From contig OY776119.1 of NCBI GenBank assembly GCA_963675135.1, positions 12,067,156-12,131,155 of the forward strand: a stretch of 64,000 nucleotides of DNA, read 5' to 3'. Origin of the DNA: Galeopsis tetrahit. Taxonomy: Eukaryota; Streptophyta; Magnoliopsida; Lamiales; Lamiaceae. This document shows, piece by piece, positions 1 to 12,600 of the stretch (position 1 is its first letter; the number at the start of each line of letters is the position of its first letter). The position numbers and the translations under genes are program-made. Below the pieces are notes generated by a model. It had not been told where the DNA came from. It saw nothing but the letters and a program-made list of their open reading frames with translations, and ran no database searches.

Positions 1-2310
1 AAACAGAAAACACCCTTTGAAATGTTGTATGGCAAACCACCTGATTACTCCATGTTCAAAACTTTTGGTTGTTTATGTTTTGCCAGTACTTTGGTCTCAC
101 ATAGACACAAATTTGATCCAAGGGCCACTAAATGTGTTTTCATTGGTTATCCCTTTGGTACTAAGGGATACAAACTCTTTGATATTTCTACTAATAGATT
201 CATTGTTCCTAGAAATGTAATTTTCTTTGAAAATGTGTTTCCCTTTAAAAACATCATTGAACCTGACACACACACACTCTGTACCCACTTTTGTTGATGA
301 TGCATTGATGATGATGATGATTTTCCTCTTACTCACAATGACATTCCTCCTTATCCTGATCCTGTTGTTCAACCTGAGGTCATTGCTGATCCATCTGATA
401 TTCACACTGAACATGATACTGTCATACAAATTAATACTGACACTCATCCAATGGAGGTGGAACCTTACACAAGACCTTCTAGATCTAAATCTTAACCTGC
501 ATACTTGCAAATATATGAAACTGATTTGTCTGCTTCAATTGATCATGCTAAATTGAACTTCTCTTCTGCTGGAAAACAATACCTCATACATTATTATTTG
601 TCTGTTAATAGGTTATCTACACACTACATAAACATTTTATAGTTTTCATCTCTCAAATTCAGGAACCTAAAACATATAAACAAGCTATCCTTAATGAGAA
701 TTGGATTCTTGCTATGAAAAGAGATTGATGCTTTAGAGAAAACAAACACTTGAACTCTTGAAGATTTACCAATAGGCAAGAACTGCATAGGTTGTAGATG
801 GGTTTATAAAGTCAAATACAATTCTGATGGCTCTATAGAAAGATATAAAGTTAGACTAGTTGCTAAAGGCTACACCCAACAAGAGCGTATAGATTATTTT
901 GATACTTTTTCTCCTGTTGTTAAGATCACCACGGTTAGAATCTTATTAGCTATTACTGTTGCTAAAAATTGGCATATACACCAACTAGATGTTAATAATG
1001 ATTTTTTACATGGTGATCTTGAACAAGAAATTTATATGTCTCCTCCTCCTAGTTATTGCTCTAATCATGATAAAAGAGTGTGTAAATTGAATAAGAGTTT
1101 GTATGGTTTAAAACAGGCTTTCAAGCAGTGGTTTACTAAGTTGACTACATCTTTAACTTGCTTGGGTTTTACTCAATCAATAGCTGATACTTCTTTGTTT
1201 ACTAAACATGATGGTGTTAACTTTACTGTTGTGCTTTGTTATGTTGATGATTTGATAGTATCTGGTTCTAACATTTCCATTATCAACAATGTCAAAAGTT
1301 TTTTGCATGATAAGTTCACTATTAAAGATCTTGGTGTTTTGAAATATATTTTGGGGATAGAGGTTGCTAGAAATAGTACAGGTTTAACTCTTTGTCAAAA
1401 AAAATATACTTTGGATCTACTCCATGAATCTGGTAATTTAGGCAGCAAGCCATGTTCCACACCTATGGATTCTAAGTTGAGTTTTGATGTCAATTCTCCT
1501 ATTCTTACTAATCCTAGTCATTATAGAAAACTTGTGGGCAAGCTTATTTACTTAACAGTGACTAGGCCTGACATCTCTTATGTTATTCAAACACTTAGTC
1601 AATACATGCAATCTCCTACTGTGGCACATCTCACTGTTGTTCATAGGGTCTTAAGGTATCTCAAAAGCAATCCTGGTACTGGTGTGTTTTATCCTAAAGA
1701 TATAACTTTCAAATTACATGCTTTTTCTGACTCTGATTGGGCTAGATGTCTTATAACAAGAAGGAGTATCACTGGTTTTTAGTGTTTATCTTGGTTCTTC
1801 ACTAATATCTTGGAAATCCAAGAAACAAACTATTGTTAGCAGGTCTTCTGCAGAGGCTGAGTACAGGGCTTTGGCATCAACTACATGTAAGCTTCAATGG
1901 ATTCACTACATCCTAGCTGATTTGGGGGTTCAACATTCACAGCCCTCCACCATGTACACTGACAGCAAGAGTGTTTTTTCCATTGCACATAACCCATGTC
2001 TCCATCAAAGAACCAAGCACATCTCATTAGATTACCACTTCACAAGGGAGAAGATACAAGCTGGCCTGTTCACTCTCATCCATATTCCAACTGCAGACAA
2101 CTTGGCTGATATGCTTACTAAGCCACTTCCTCCAGCTGATTTTGTTAAACACAAGTCCAAAATGGGCTTATTAGAGTTGTTAGTCTATTAGGAAGAGTTG
2201 TTAGTTTCATTATGAAGAGTTGTTAGTTTCATTAGTTAGCTAGTTATTATAGTATAAAATGTATTCTTGTAAACAACATTTTAACAATTCAATTTTCGGT
2301 ATTCTTGTAC
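1..2310 (+). mobile_element. Ty1/copia retrotransposon remnant, 3' half
   Basis: The window opens inside a copia-type pol region in the order integrase C-terminus, reverse transcriptase, RNase H, which is the copia and not the gypsy order. The element continues beyond the left edge. After the last pol stop (2191) there is a short AT-rich tail with two copies of the phrase gagttgttagtttcatta and a TATA-like run near 2250, which may be a short 3' LTR. I cannot define its borders, because no second LTR is in the window. Frame breaks show it is dead. Confidence 0.85.
22..2191 (+). pseudogene. copia pol pseudogene (integrase end, RT, RNase H)
   Basis: Three open stretches in different frames carry recognisable pol blocks. 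Positions 22-297 encode the integrase C-terminal region (KFDPRATKCVFIGYP). About 690-1782 encodes reverse transcriptase, with WVYKVKYNSDG, the LDVNNDFLHGDL block and the catalytic YVDD motif near 1242-1253. About 1785-2191 encodes RNase H, with SSAEAEYRAL and the terminal ADMLTKPLP motif. Stops break the linker at about 295-690 and the start of RT. A frameshift with a stop at about 1780 separates RT from RNase H, exactly between ITGF and VYLG, which are continuous in active relatives. Domain identity is secure; the copy cannot make a full polyprotein. Confidence 0.88.
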
Positions 2311-3603
2311 AACCCATTCACTCCCGAATACTCCTACATTCAAAATCCATTTCTTTCATTTTGCTTATCTCTTTGCATTTATAGTCAATCCTCGAATAGC
2401 TTAACTTAATTTGGGCACTATCTCTTGAAATATGATTTTCTCCTATGTTATGGTTGTCCTTTGAAATCCCTATTCCATTCACATGTCTCTTGAGATGCCA
2501 ATTCAATTCATACGAGTGTCGAAAACTTTAAATATTTTTACTCATCCTCTAGTATGATGCTCGTGGTTTCATTTTCTAAACTATTCCATACAATTAAATC
2601 AATGTTCAATAACATTCAATAAGCTTTGGTCAATCATACAAGACACTCAAAGACACTCAAAGAAGCAAATAGATTATTTTTTTCATGCTAGAGCACTCAG
2701 GCTTTTTAGAAGAATGAATAGAGAGTACTTATAAAATCCCTTACAGTAGGCATGTGCAAATGGATCGACGGTTTCTTTGGAAAGTTTTTTTTTTTTTTGA
2801 CACAAGTTTCTTTGGAAAGTTAGAACCAAAATTGAACTGAAATTCTGCCGGTTAAGGTTTGCAAACTCTCGGTTCTGCCGACTTTTATATTTTCAAAACT
2901 TGATTTGATTATGTTTGAAAAAAAAAACTTGATTTGATTTTGAAATTTAAAAAAAAAAAACTAAATTGAACCCTCAATTTGTTTGTTAAACCGAGTGTTT
3001 CAATTTTGATAATATTGTATAAGCATTTATTTGCATTTATCTAAAATATTTTAAATTAATTAGTAAATTAGTAAAAATTTAATTTATATTATACAAATGC
3101 ACTCAGGATATATTTAATCACTGCAAACACTTAAACTAAATAATGAACCTACAGGCAAACAAATCTATTCTCTTCTTAAACTAAATAATGAACCTACAGT
3201 ACATCAACACAAAATAAATAAGAAATTGTTAAATAAAAGTTTCTCATTAACTTTTTATAAACTACTCTCTCGAACAAAATTAGTAACTTATTATGTGATT
3301 AATTTCCAATGGCGATTAATTGAAACAGAGATTCCAAACCTAACCAAAAATCTAAATATTATGGACATGGGAAAATACAATAAAAATAACATATAACCAA
3401 AAGAAAACTAATTATAAGGGAAAAGCCATCACAGATTTTAAAATAATGCCCAACACAAGTTGTAGTTCAAGGTAATCAAAATTGTAAACGGACATCAAAG
3501 TAGATTACCATATTTCAATGCAAAATACAAACTTAGGTTCAACATAAAACTCATCATATGGATTTAACTAACAAAACTAGGAAGACATTAGAAAACAATA
3601 AAT
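2311..3603. other. gene-free AT-rich spacer
   Basis: I see no coding signal, RNA gene or complete transposon. A 45-bp direct duplication that includes cttaaactaaataatgaacc occurs at about 3132 and 3177, and there are poly-A/T runs at 2787 and 2950. The last part (about 3400-3603) probably holds the 3' UTR of the minus-strand RPS10 gene. Confidence 0.6.
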
Positions 3604-5481
3604 TTAGCTTGAAGGAGCTCCACCAAAGCCACCAGACCCTCTGCCGAAGCCAGGGCGCCCACCAGGAGGACCCTACATATTCAACAAGTACAGGTTCATA
3701 TGATATTAACATAAGTTTATTTATTCAAAAACTGAAGTCTGAACAGAAATCATGGAATTACAAGCCCGATTTTCACTAGGTCTCACCAATCAGTAACGTA
3801 ACACATGACTAAGCAAAATCCATAATTTGAAATATTGCTTCAATAAGCACTCTGAGTATTCTTTGCATTTTACCTTTGTATTGTGTAATACTCCACAACA
3901 CCATTACACACACATATATACTCCAACATTTCAATTTTGTTAATACTACATTGATTTATACACTTTCAGATTTTGTTTTAAAATACAAAATGAGTATAAA
4001 TTCAAACGCTCAGGGGCTCCATCAACACAAAACACCCTAGACAGCTGCCAAAATGTTGATTTTGTCCATGTATAATTGAATAAAATTATATAATTAAGTT
4101 TTAAGACAAAACAAAGTTATGAAGGTTGTTATACTATCAAAAGGATCTCAAATGCTACACAGCAAATAATTTCAATATAAATCTAAAATAAAAATTCAAG
4201 AACAGCAAAGGAAAATGATAGTCAAAATCCATTCTGCAGCAAAAACTCAATCAATGCTCAAACTTTGATAATCAACAAGGCTCAAACTTTGATAATCAAT
4301 AGCACATTCTATCAAGGTTTATCATGATCTCAAACAAAGTAAAGATAACCTAATAGTAACACATAGTAACAACTGAGAGGGAAAAAATATGCTTTATAAA
4401 AACACAGCAATAGTAAAATGACATTACCCTGAATGAAGGCTGGTAATCAGCTGGTGCTCCACCTTTCTCACCACCAAACTCACCTGGTGGACCTCTTGGC
4501 CCACCACGGTAGCCATCCCGATCACCAAATCGTGGTCGGTCACCTTCTCTAGGAGGTCCACTATGACAACAAACCAAATAACAATTAGAAAGTAAATACA
4601 ATAATATCTTGATAAAATTTAATATCATAGCAAAAAAACCACAAGAACAAGAAACTAATGAATCCAATTTATACCAACGTGAGTGATATTAAAAATAATC
4701 ACTGAATTCCTGATATCTAAAGATGAAATTTACGACAAATATGATAGTATGTGTCAATACATAAATACTGATACGGAAGCACAAGAATTCCGGTCTCCAT
4801 ATTTATAATAAACAAAAGGAGTTTACATCAATGCAACATTGCATAATATTCATCAACTGCACAACATATAAAACAATTGCCATAATAACATTAGTAAGCA
4901 ATTTCATTTACTCACCGAGGGCGATCGCCAGGGGGTCCACCCAAGGGACGGCCAAGGGGTTTGGCAGACTTCTTCAGCGTAGCAGGGACAATTTCCGATG
5001 GAAGGTTGAGGTAAGTGCGGAGGAACTCAATTCCATCATTAGTAAGATACCAATAATAATGCATCCATGCGAATGTCTCACGCACATATTCCTTTGATTT
5101 GAAACTCTGCATAAGCTTAATCACCTGCAGATTCGGGACATCGATTTCCGGGTGCTTCGCCAAGTTGAAATCCTTCTTAGCAAAGCATACACCCTCTTTA
5201 TGCCCAACATAAACAACGAAATATCAGAAATCAACGAATTACTAACAGAAAGGATTAAAAACAAAAGGCGTTTCAGAAATCAATAATTCAATTTTTTAAA
5301 CCGTACCTTGAAAGAGGTACTTGGAGATCTCTCTCCTGTTCTTCTCAGAGATGATCTGAAACAAAAATACAAAAATAATCGTGAGAAAAACAGCATTAAC
5401 AGTCGAATTAAGCGTATTAAACAGTTTCACAAACAAGATCGGATAAAAAATTTAAACTGAAGGATGCGAGCGCTGTACCAT
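3604..5481 (-). CDS. RPS10: 40S ribosomal protein S10 (eS10), 5 exons
   Basis: Component of the small cytosolic ribosomal subunit, at the head near the mRNA entry side. CDS exons on the minus strand, in translation order: 5481-5479, 5355-5307, 5195-4916, 4560-4428, 3672-3604. All junctions are GT-AG and phases agree, giving 534 bp and 177 residues, the usual plant length. The S10/plectin domain fills roughly residues 1-95 and includes LQVIKLMQSFKSKEYVRETF and the WMHYYWYLTNDGIEFLRTYL block. The C-terminal tail is the expected Gly/Arg/Pro-rich region (RPRFGDRDGYRGGPRG, then GFGRGSGGFGG). The first coding exon is the ATG alone; the intron starts directly after it and the next exon begins IISEKNRREI. 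No damage is visible, so it should be functional. Confidence 0.96.
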
Positions 5482-5539
5482 GACTGCTGAGTGTAGGGGA
5501 AGCGGAAGAGAGAAAGCGAAGGGGAAGATGCAGCAGCTA

Positions 5540-5660
5540 CTGATAAAGAGAAACCCTAACGATAGGAATTAGGGTTTTTTATGTTGGTTCATCGGCTGGT
5601 AATCTACTCAGGCCCATAAAAAAGCCCATAAATCAGAGCCCATTAACTTCTTTCAATATC
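5540..5660 (-). promoter_or_regulatory. RPS10 promoter: telo-boxes and site II motifs
   Basis: Just upstream of the RPS10 start lie two telo-box-type motifs (aaaccctaa at 5551-5559, and the opposite orientation ttagggttt at 5569-5577) and three site II elements read on the minus strand (TGGGCC at 5611-5616, TGGGCT at 5623-5628 and 5638-5643). This pairing is characteristic of plant ribosomal-protein promoters, where site II is bound by TCP factors. The transcription start itself is not visible. Confidence 0.75.
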
Positions 5661-5769
5661 CCACAAAATTGGGTAGGGCTGGGGATCCTACCCAATTATT
5701 CCAATATATTTTATTAATTATTATTTATATCAATAAAAAAAAGAATATTAAATAATATATTCTAACAAA

Positions 5770-6122
5770 GGGTTAATTGCAAATAAAATCACCACCTTTC
5801 TTTAAATTGCAATTTAATCTAAACTTTTGAATAATTGCAAATAAAATCACCACCTTTCAATATTGTTGCAATTTAAACTTCTGGACAATACCATTTGTGT
5901 CCGAATTTAATGTTTCGAGATTATATCGAAATAAAAAAACAATGTTGTATCATTAAGGAGGTGTCACATAACCTAGATACGTTAGATTAGGGCACAAATG
6001 AAACTATCAAGAAGTTTAAATTGCAACAATATTGAAAGGTGGTGATTTTATTTACAATTATTCAAAAGTTTAGATTAAATTGCAATTCAAAGAAAGGTGG
6101 TGATTTAATTTGCAATTAACCC
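5770..6122. mobile_element. MULE-type MITE, 353 bp, 9-bp TSD
   Basis: Long terminal inverted repeats of about 110 bp begin gggttaattgcaaataaaat and end in the exact complement. The element is bounded by a perfect 9-bp duplication, tctaacaaa, at 5761-5769 and 6123-6131. Nine-base duplications are the mark of Mutator-like elements. The left arm itself holds a repeated ataaaatcaccacctttc phrase. No coding capacity. The TIR start is related to that of the element at 59860-61028. Confidence 0.88.
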
Positions 6123-6160
6123 TCTAACAAACTATTCTAAAAAAACAACTCAATCGTAAA

Positions 6161-6182
6161 TATATATATATATATATATATA
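6161..6182. repeat. (TA)n microsatellite
   Basis: A run of about 11 TA dinucleotides follows the MULE-MITE. A second short (AT)n run lies at about 9039-9060. Confidence 0.8.
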
Positions 6183-6700
6183 CAAAAATCAGAAATGCCT
6201 CTATTTCATGAATAATGAGAAAAGTTCAGTTAAAGAAAAAAAAAGCATATTAATTATTATCTCAACCCAAATTTGAAATCTATTATTATGTCTAGGTTTG
6301 TTAATTGTATCTAATAAAGTTATAAATTGGGAATGTAGATTGACAAATTTAGTGGGGTAATCACGGGATATTCTCTTTTTATATGTCAATGAAATATTTT
6401 TTACTACTAAAAATTATATTTAAATTTTTATTATTGTATCTAATAATAAAATGATAAAAAAAAAAACGAGGACATAATAAAGAATATGAAAAATATTTTT
6501 CTTTTCTCCCATTTATGTTTGCAGAAGAGAAGTGGTTTAGAGGGAAAGATACAAAATTAGAAAGATATATTTAAATGGAATAGAGGTGTATCTATTTTTA
6601 AAAAATATATTTAAATGGATAGCATTTTATTATTTATTTTAAATTATAGTTATTGATGATATTTAAATGGATATAATTTTATTATTTATTTTAAATTATA

Positions 6701-6910
6701 CTCCCTCCGTTCAAGCTTAACTTTCATACCTACTTTTTCATCCTTTAGAAACTCTACTTATACAATATCCAAAATATTATTATTTTTATGGTACATACAA
6801 CTCACTTATTTATTTTTTTTATAAAATTATATTTCAAAATTCTATTTATTATAATATTTTTTTTAGAGATAAGGTGAACAGTAAGTGTGAAAGTTAAGCT
6901 ACGGAGGGAG
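6701..6910. mobile_element. Stowaway MITE, 210 bp
   Basis: Termini are ctccctccgt and its complement acggagggag, flanked by the TA target duplication typical of Tc1/mariner Stowaway elements. The next inner bases of the two ends (tcaagcttaactttca and aaagttaagct) also pair. Non-coding. Confidence 0.88.
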
Positions 6911-6971
6911 TAATTGTTAATGATGAATTAGTGTGACTACTCATCAATTCTACACTATCATGTCTAATTTT

Positions 6972-7627
6972 TTTTTTTTTGGAAGATAGTAGAATTACAG
7001 ATAGGAAATAAATTACATATCACTTGTCTTCACCTATCCCAACAGTAAATTCTACAAAAGATCACATATTCCACAAATTACATATCACTTGTCTTCACCT
7101 ATCCCAACAGTAAATTCTACCAAAAGATCACATATTCCATACTCAAGGGAAGAAACCAAACCAGTGGGAAAAGGGGGAAAGGGAAAATACCGAAAGCAGA
7201 AAATAATGGCATAGGAAGAAGAAAAGAAAAAACGAACCTAAAAAACACCAGATCTAAACTAAGAAGCAGACTAAAGTAACATGCATAAAGGAAAAACGAA
7301 AATAAAATGGGATCAGACGGATGACACACCCGATCGGTCACCGTGGCTCCGACGGAGAGATTCACCCATTGATCCCAACTAAATCCCTAAAAAAAACCCT
7401 TCGCTCAATAGAAAATCGGTGCGGCGGCGCGGCAGGCGACGACTCTGCAGGCGGTGCGTTGAGCGACGGCGCTGCAAGCGGCGGTGTTACAAGCGGCGCG
7501 GCGGCGCAACTACTAACTTCTGTGCAGAAGGTAGGCGATTTTATGTGATTTTGTTTGGGGGTTAAAGATGGTGGAGTTATACACAGATTTTAGGGAGCAA
7601 ATTGGGGGAGAAAGTTTAGAGAGAAGC
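6972..7627 (-). mobile_element. poly(A)-tailed retroposed insert with 17-bp TSD
   Basis: A 17-bp direct repeat, ctatcatgtctaatttt, flanks the insert at 6955-6971 and 7628-7644. The left edge is a poly-T run, so read on the minus strand the insert ends in poly(A): the signature of LINE-mediated retroposition. The 5' half (minus) is strikingly GC-rich (7420-7510, GCC/GCG-rich), like a captured 5' UTR or LINE leader. Near the 3' end a segment of about 60 bp is tandemly duplicated (about 7017-7075 and 7077-7137). I recognise no protein; the minus-strand ORF at 7117-7365 is hydrophobic and without family resemblance. It may be a truncated LINE, a SINE-like unit or a processed transcript. Confidence 0.78.
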
Positions 7628-7644
7628 CTATCATGTCTAATTTT

Positions 7645-9270
7645 ATCATTCTAAATAAATTTGAGGGGCGCAACGAGAAAAAGACACGTTGTTATTTTAT
7701 GAATTTTAATTGGATTAATTCAAAACACAATATTTCTACTTTTTTTTTTTTTTTTTTTAGATTTTCAACTTGATGAACATCTCTCATACTACTAGATATC
7801 ACATCATTGGCTACATTTACAATTTCTATTTAGCTGATCACTGTAAATCTCGTATGGCCCGGACCAATGAGATTTCATTAGATGACCCAATTTTATATTT
7901 AAACATGTTCAATTATAAAATCGATTTCCTAGAATAACTATCAAACAAATACTATTAAATTACATCATTACATACATTAAAATTAATACACAAAACATCA
8001 TCATTTTTTCCCATTCAAACTTAAATACATCATTCACTTTATTAATTAGTTGATCTTACAACATTTCATAATATACTCTAATTTGTCTACCTTATACATC
8101 AACAACTAATATTTTTGTTTATTAACTTTAAACGGAAGAAGTATATAATAAATTACCAAACAAAAATTAAAAAAATTTACAACTCTCATATATCCTAACA
8201 TCCTAAATTGAGTCACAATTGTGTACACTCAATTACACTATACAATTGAGTCATAATATATCTAAATCATTTAAAATTAATTATATATAAAAGCATCCGC
8301 AATGGGAGTGGAAAGTCTCACGTGTGGATTCCTATCTCTCACTCTAAATAAGGGTAGACTGTGGAAGGGGTTGTGGGGATACTTATGGCCTTATGGGAAA
8401 GAGAGAGAGGAAATGGGGTAGAAGAAATTTTATGTAATAAAAGTGAAATTTGGAGGAAAAAGAGTGGGGTATAAGGGAGAGTGAACAATAAATGAAAGAA
8501 AAAAAAAACAATTTGGAGAGTGTAGTACACACATATCAAGGCTGCAACTGGGTATTAAATGTGGTTTCAATTTTTTTTATTTAATTGATAAAATGTGGTC
8601 CCAACTCTATAAGTTGTATTTGAATGAAGGATTTGATTTGATGAGATTTTAAAATGAAATGATTTTAAAGTAGATGGATTTCATGTAACACGGTTTTAGT
8701 GAGAATTTAAAATCTTTTCAATTTTAAGTTTTTAACTAAAAAAATATGATAAATATTTGAAATTCAATCATTTACTTTTTAATCCAAATAATTGAAGTGG
8801 ATTTAGATTATTACTTTAAAATACTTACCTAAATCCCTCAATTCAAACACAATCTAAATGTTTTTATTTTGCATGTCATATGTCATTAATCACTGAAGTA
8901 AAATCAAACTAATAAATTTATAGTCCCTGAAAAGAAAATATATCAACATTAATTTATTTTTTAAAATTGAATACTAGTCATAATATTTAAGTTATAAAAA
9001 CAAATTATAAATAGTTAATGAATGAAAATAAATAAAATAAATATATATATATATATATATGATTTGATAATCCATAAACTATACTTTTAGTTATTGAAAG
9101 AGATAAAGATTTTTTAAAATAAAAGTAAGAAATTGTTAAGACGACATACACTTAACTAACTTAAAACTTCAAAATCATTACTCCGATTGTGGATGCAATA
9201 CAAATTTTCAACTAAATTACATACACTCTACTTTATGTTGGTATAGCACGCAATATCAAACGGTTATTCA
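7645..9270. other. gene-free spacer with degraded repeats
   Basis: I see no gene. About 8610-8865 has partly inverted ends (tttgaatgaaggatttgatt against the complement of the sequence at 8830-8865) and may be an old TIR element, but I find no clear TSD. Confidence 0.5.
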
Positions 9271-9274
9271 TCGG

Positions 9275-9599
9275 ATATAAATGCGCATTATTTACATTTC
9301 CGTGCAACAGAAACCTTTTTACTACTGCAGGCCTCTGCATCTGCATGTACCTCTCTGCCTTTCTTCATTTTGCCGGTTTCTTCCCTCCCACACTACCACA
9401 TTTTCGGAAATCAAAACCTCCATTTTAATCTCTCTCGCTTCATACAAATGCACTCCACTGCATTTCTCAGCAGAGTAAGCTTTCGACTTTGTTCTGTGCT
9501 TCTATTCCTAATTTTCCTTTGTTTTTCCTGAAATGGCGCGGTTGCTAGGGTTTAACATTGGAGCAATTTTCTGAATGTAAATGCAGATGAACCGCGATA
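9275..9599 (+). promoter_or_regulatory. TATA box, 5' UTR and 5'-UTR intron of the CBE1-like gene
   Basis: A TATAAAT box lies at 9275-9281, so transcription should start near 9305. The leader is pyrimidine-rich. A probable 5'-UTR intron runs from the donor at 9475 (GTAAGC) to the acceptor ending at 9586 (tgcag). The leader exon therefore joins directly to the ATG of a short upstream ORF (9587-9607). Confidence 0.55.
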
Positions 9600-9607
9600 A
9601 TGACTGA
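9587..9607 (+). promoter_or_regulatory. upstream ORF overlapping the main start
   Basis: A six-codon ORF (MNRDND) begins at the first base after the 5'-UTR intron and stops at 9607, eight bases past the A of the main ATG at 9600, in a different frame. With the intron removed the uATG has A at -3; the main ATG also has A at -3. Translation of the main frame would need leaky scanning or reinitiation. The call depends on the predicted splice site. Confidence 0.5.
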
Positions 9608-12600
9608 GAAAGTTGAAGATCAAAGTTTCGGAGAATCATTGGAGTCGGAACGAACCGAAGATGAGGTTTCCAAGTAATTAATAAGCTTTCATGCTGCAGC
9701 TTTGTGTATAATAAGTGTTTTTTTTTCTTAAATCAGCTGTAATCTAGTGTTGGTGAAGTTTTATTTCTACGTAGCAACAATTTCGTATGATTTAATTTGC
9801 AGTTTCGGAAACTCGAAGCTTACGTATACAAGAGATCTGCTTTTGCGATTCAAGGAGTGCCGCAAATTACCTAGAGATTTTGACGTCCTAATTTTGAGGT
9901 GAGAAATATATCCTCTCGATAACTTTCTTTTCCGGCTACCTTTTCAGATCATTCATCACTGTCGATTTACTACAAAGTAGATATTAATGACAAAATTATA
10001 GTGTCACACAGGCTTTAATTTAAGTATGTATATCTACCTTTACTCATTTTCCCTTTGATTAATTGATTAATTTTAACCGCCGTAATGATAGCTTAAGATT
10101 TCTGAGCAACTGCCTGTATATGCTTGTTGATCAGCTGATAAATCTTGTTAGATAGTTTTGAACGTAGTACTAAATCACTTGAATATGCTCTACTCTTCCG
10201 CAAATTTGTTCATGTTTTATCATGCAGTATGTCATTAAAATATTGTTTGGATTAATGAATCAGTATTGAGATTTTCTACTCCATTAAAAAAAAAAAAAGA
10301 ATCGAGATTTTCCACTTAAGATTTCTTAGTTAACTGGATCTGAAAGAACGCAGGGAGCTATTATATAGATTTTAAGTTGATATTTATTTCAACAGTGAAC
10401 TCAATGGCGAATCTGATGGTACGATAGACAAGAATGCACCTTATCAGTATTCATTCTCAAGGGCTACGTGGAATTTGGGTGTTCCAGGTGAAAGATGGGA
10501 CAACCATTTGTTGATACTGGATAAAGAGAGTCATTTTCGAAGGACTTGTAGTTTAGGTATGTGCTAGCTATCTATCAACCAGAAAGAATCATTTGCATAA
10601 GATACGGCTAATTTTCTTGTCAAATGTGCATGAACTTTTGTGTGGCTATTATTCTCTGGTTCCCTTGTTCTGCTCTTGTCAAATGTACCAATACTACTGC
10701 AGCTATGTTGTATATATATGTCTAAGAACAAGTTGCAATTGTTTTTGGTGATTGTATCGAGAACTTTGTTTCCTGGACATGTCATAAAACATTGGCAAAA
10801 TTGTGCTGAACTTACCTTTAACTATATGAAAATGTCCAAGCATCTTAATTTGGTCCATAACTTCTGGTTTGCATATGGTATATTCCAACAAGAAGAGAAA
10901 AGACCAAACAACATACATTTTTAACTGTGGCTTTCTGGCTAGGTTCAAACTAGATATGATAGCAAGGTTTTAGGAAGTTGTTGGATCATCAAAATTAAGC
11001 TAGATGATTTAAAAAATGAATAGCAACTAATAATTTCACTAAATGTGCTGCTAATGCTGAGATACAATATACCGATGTGGCTCCCTTAAGCTTTCCTATA
11101 GTAATTTGTTAAATGTCTCGAAAATGAGTATTGTAAAACAACCCATTTTTGTGCTGCTGGATTACTCTTTAGTCATTTGTTTTAGTTACTGGAACAACCA
11201 TACCATTATCGTTCACGTTTATTTGTTTTGAAGTTTGTCGTACTTGCTAATAAGCGAAGGCGTATTTTTAAGTTCCTTTGATTATGGGTTAGCATGTGTA
11301 ATTTGCAATGCAGAGGGAAGAAATGTCGCATCTCAGCAATTAACTCAGGAAGATTCATATGATGCTGCTGGAGTTTTGGGTCAAAAACCCCGCAAAAGTG
11401 ATCTTTCTCAACTTAAGAAAGCTGAAAATCCTTATCGCCCTCCTCATTGCAGCAAAGTAATCTCAAAATTCTTTACTTTCCTTTCCTTTCCTTTCATATT
11501 TATCCTTTTTTACCCAATTGTGCAAGTTTATTAAGTCCTATCCATGATGTATTGATTCCTTGCGACCTTCTTATACAGTCATAACAAAAATATAAATCAT
11601 TAAGTAACCTTTTTGCTCTCTTTTTTTTATTAACCTTTTGAGGCATTATTTTGTAATTGTTCTGCAAACTAACTATTCTTGTATTTACAGAGTTCAGTGC
11701 CTTTCTCCCAGTTTTTTGCTCTCGGCATATAAGTTGGATTAGATATTTGTTTAAAAGGAAACTGGTGTAGAAATAAAATGTTTTATCATTTTGTTTGATC
11801 CATTAAATATGTCCTCATCATAAATGATAAACCTAACATAGTTTTATCCTCAATGCAGAAGATGCTGCAACCTTCTGCAAATATCTCTGAACCTGGAAAA
11901 GAAGACTCACTGGGATCTGATCAAAGAACTTCTGCTGATAGCATCACTGAAAATGACAAATATGGGCATGACATACCACTTGTAGGTGTTGATCACTCCA
12001 CAAAGGAACCACTTGGTGATTGTGACGATTCATGGAAGAATACTGAAGAAAATGAGGTGTTTGTTGCCAATGAAACAATCAAGGAGATAATCGAGGAAGT
12101 ACTTGAGGACAATCAGCTCACATTCGATGATCTTTCGGCAGAAATATTAAAAACTATTCATTTTTTTCAACAAGGGTCAAGTATTTCATCCACCCATTCA
12201 GAAGATGAAGACAGCTTAATCTCAATAGCTCCAAAGAACTCAATGCCTACACTTGATCCAGAAGCTGAAATCAATTTACCAGATGAAGACAGCTTAATTT
12301 CGATGTATGATTTGATTGGTCCTGAGAGCTTGATGGCTATACGTAATAGTGAACCCAATAAGGCCACGTCAAATAATATGAGAAACAAGTCAGAATCTCC
12401 GTTTGAGTTCCCTTTATTAAAGACTCAAGGGCAGTTGCATACTCTGACATTTGGTCCAGAGAAGCCCTCTCACCTCAATGTCCTTCCAAGGCAGATGACC
12501 GCAAATATTAGCCCATGTTATATGACCTCTGTAAATTGCTTTACTCATTCTGACGATCGTTCCCATGATATTGTTTGACCAAGACTAAGGCTAACCATTT

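Noticed and set aside
8290..8560. Possible TIR element starting gcatccgcaatggg
   Set aside because: I could not find a matching inverted end or TSD.
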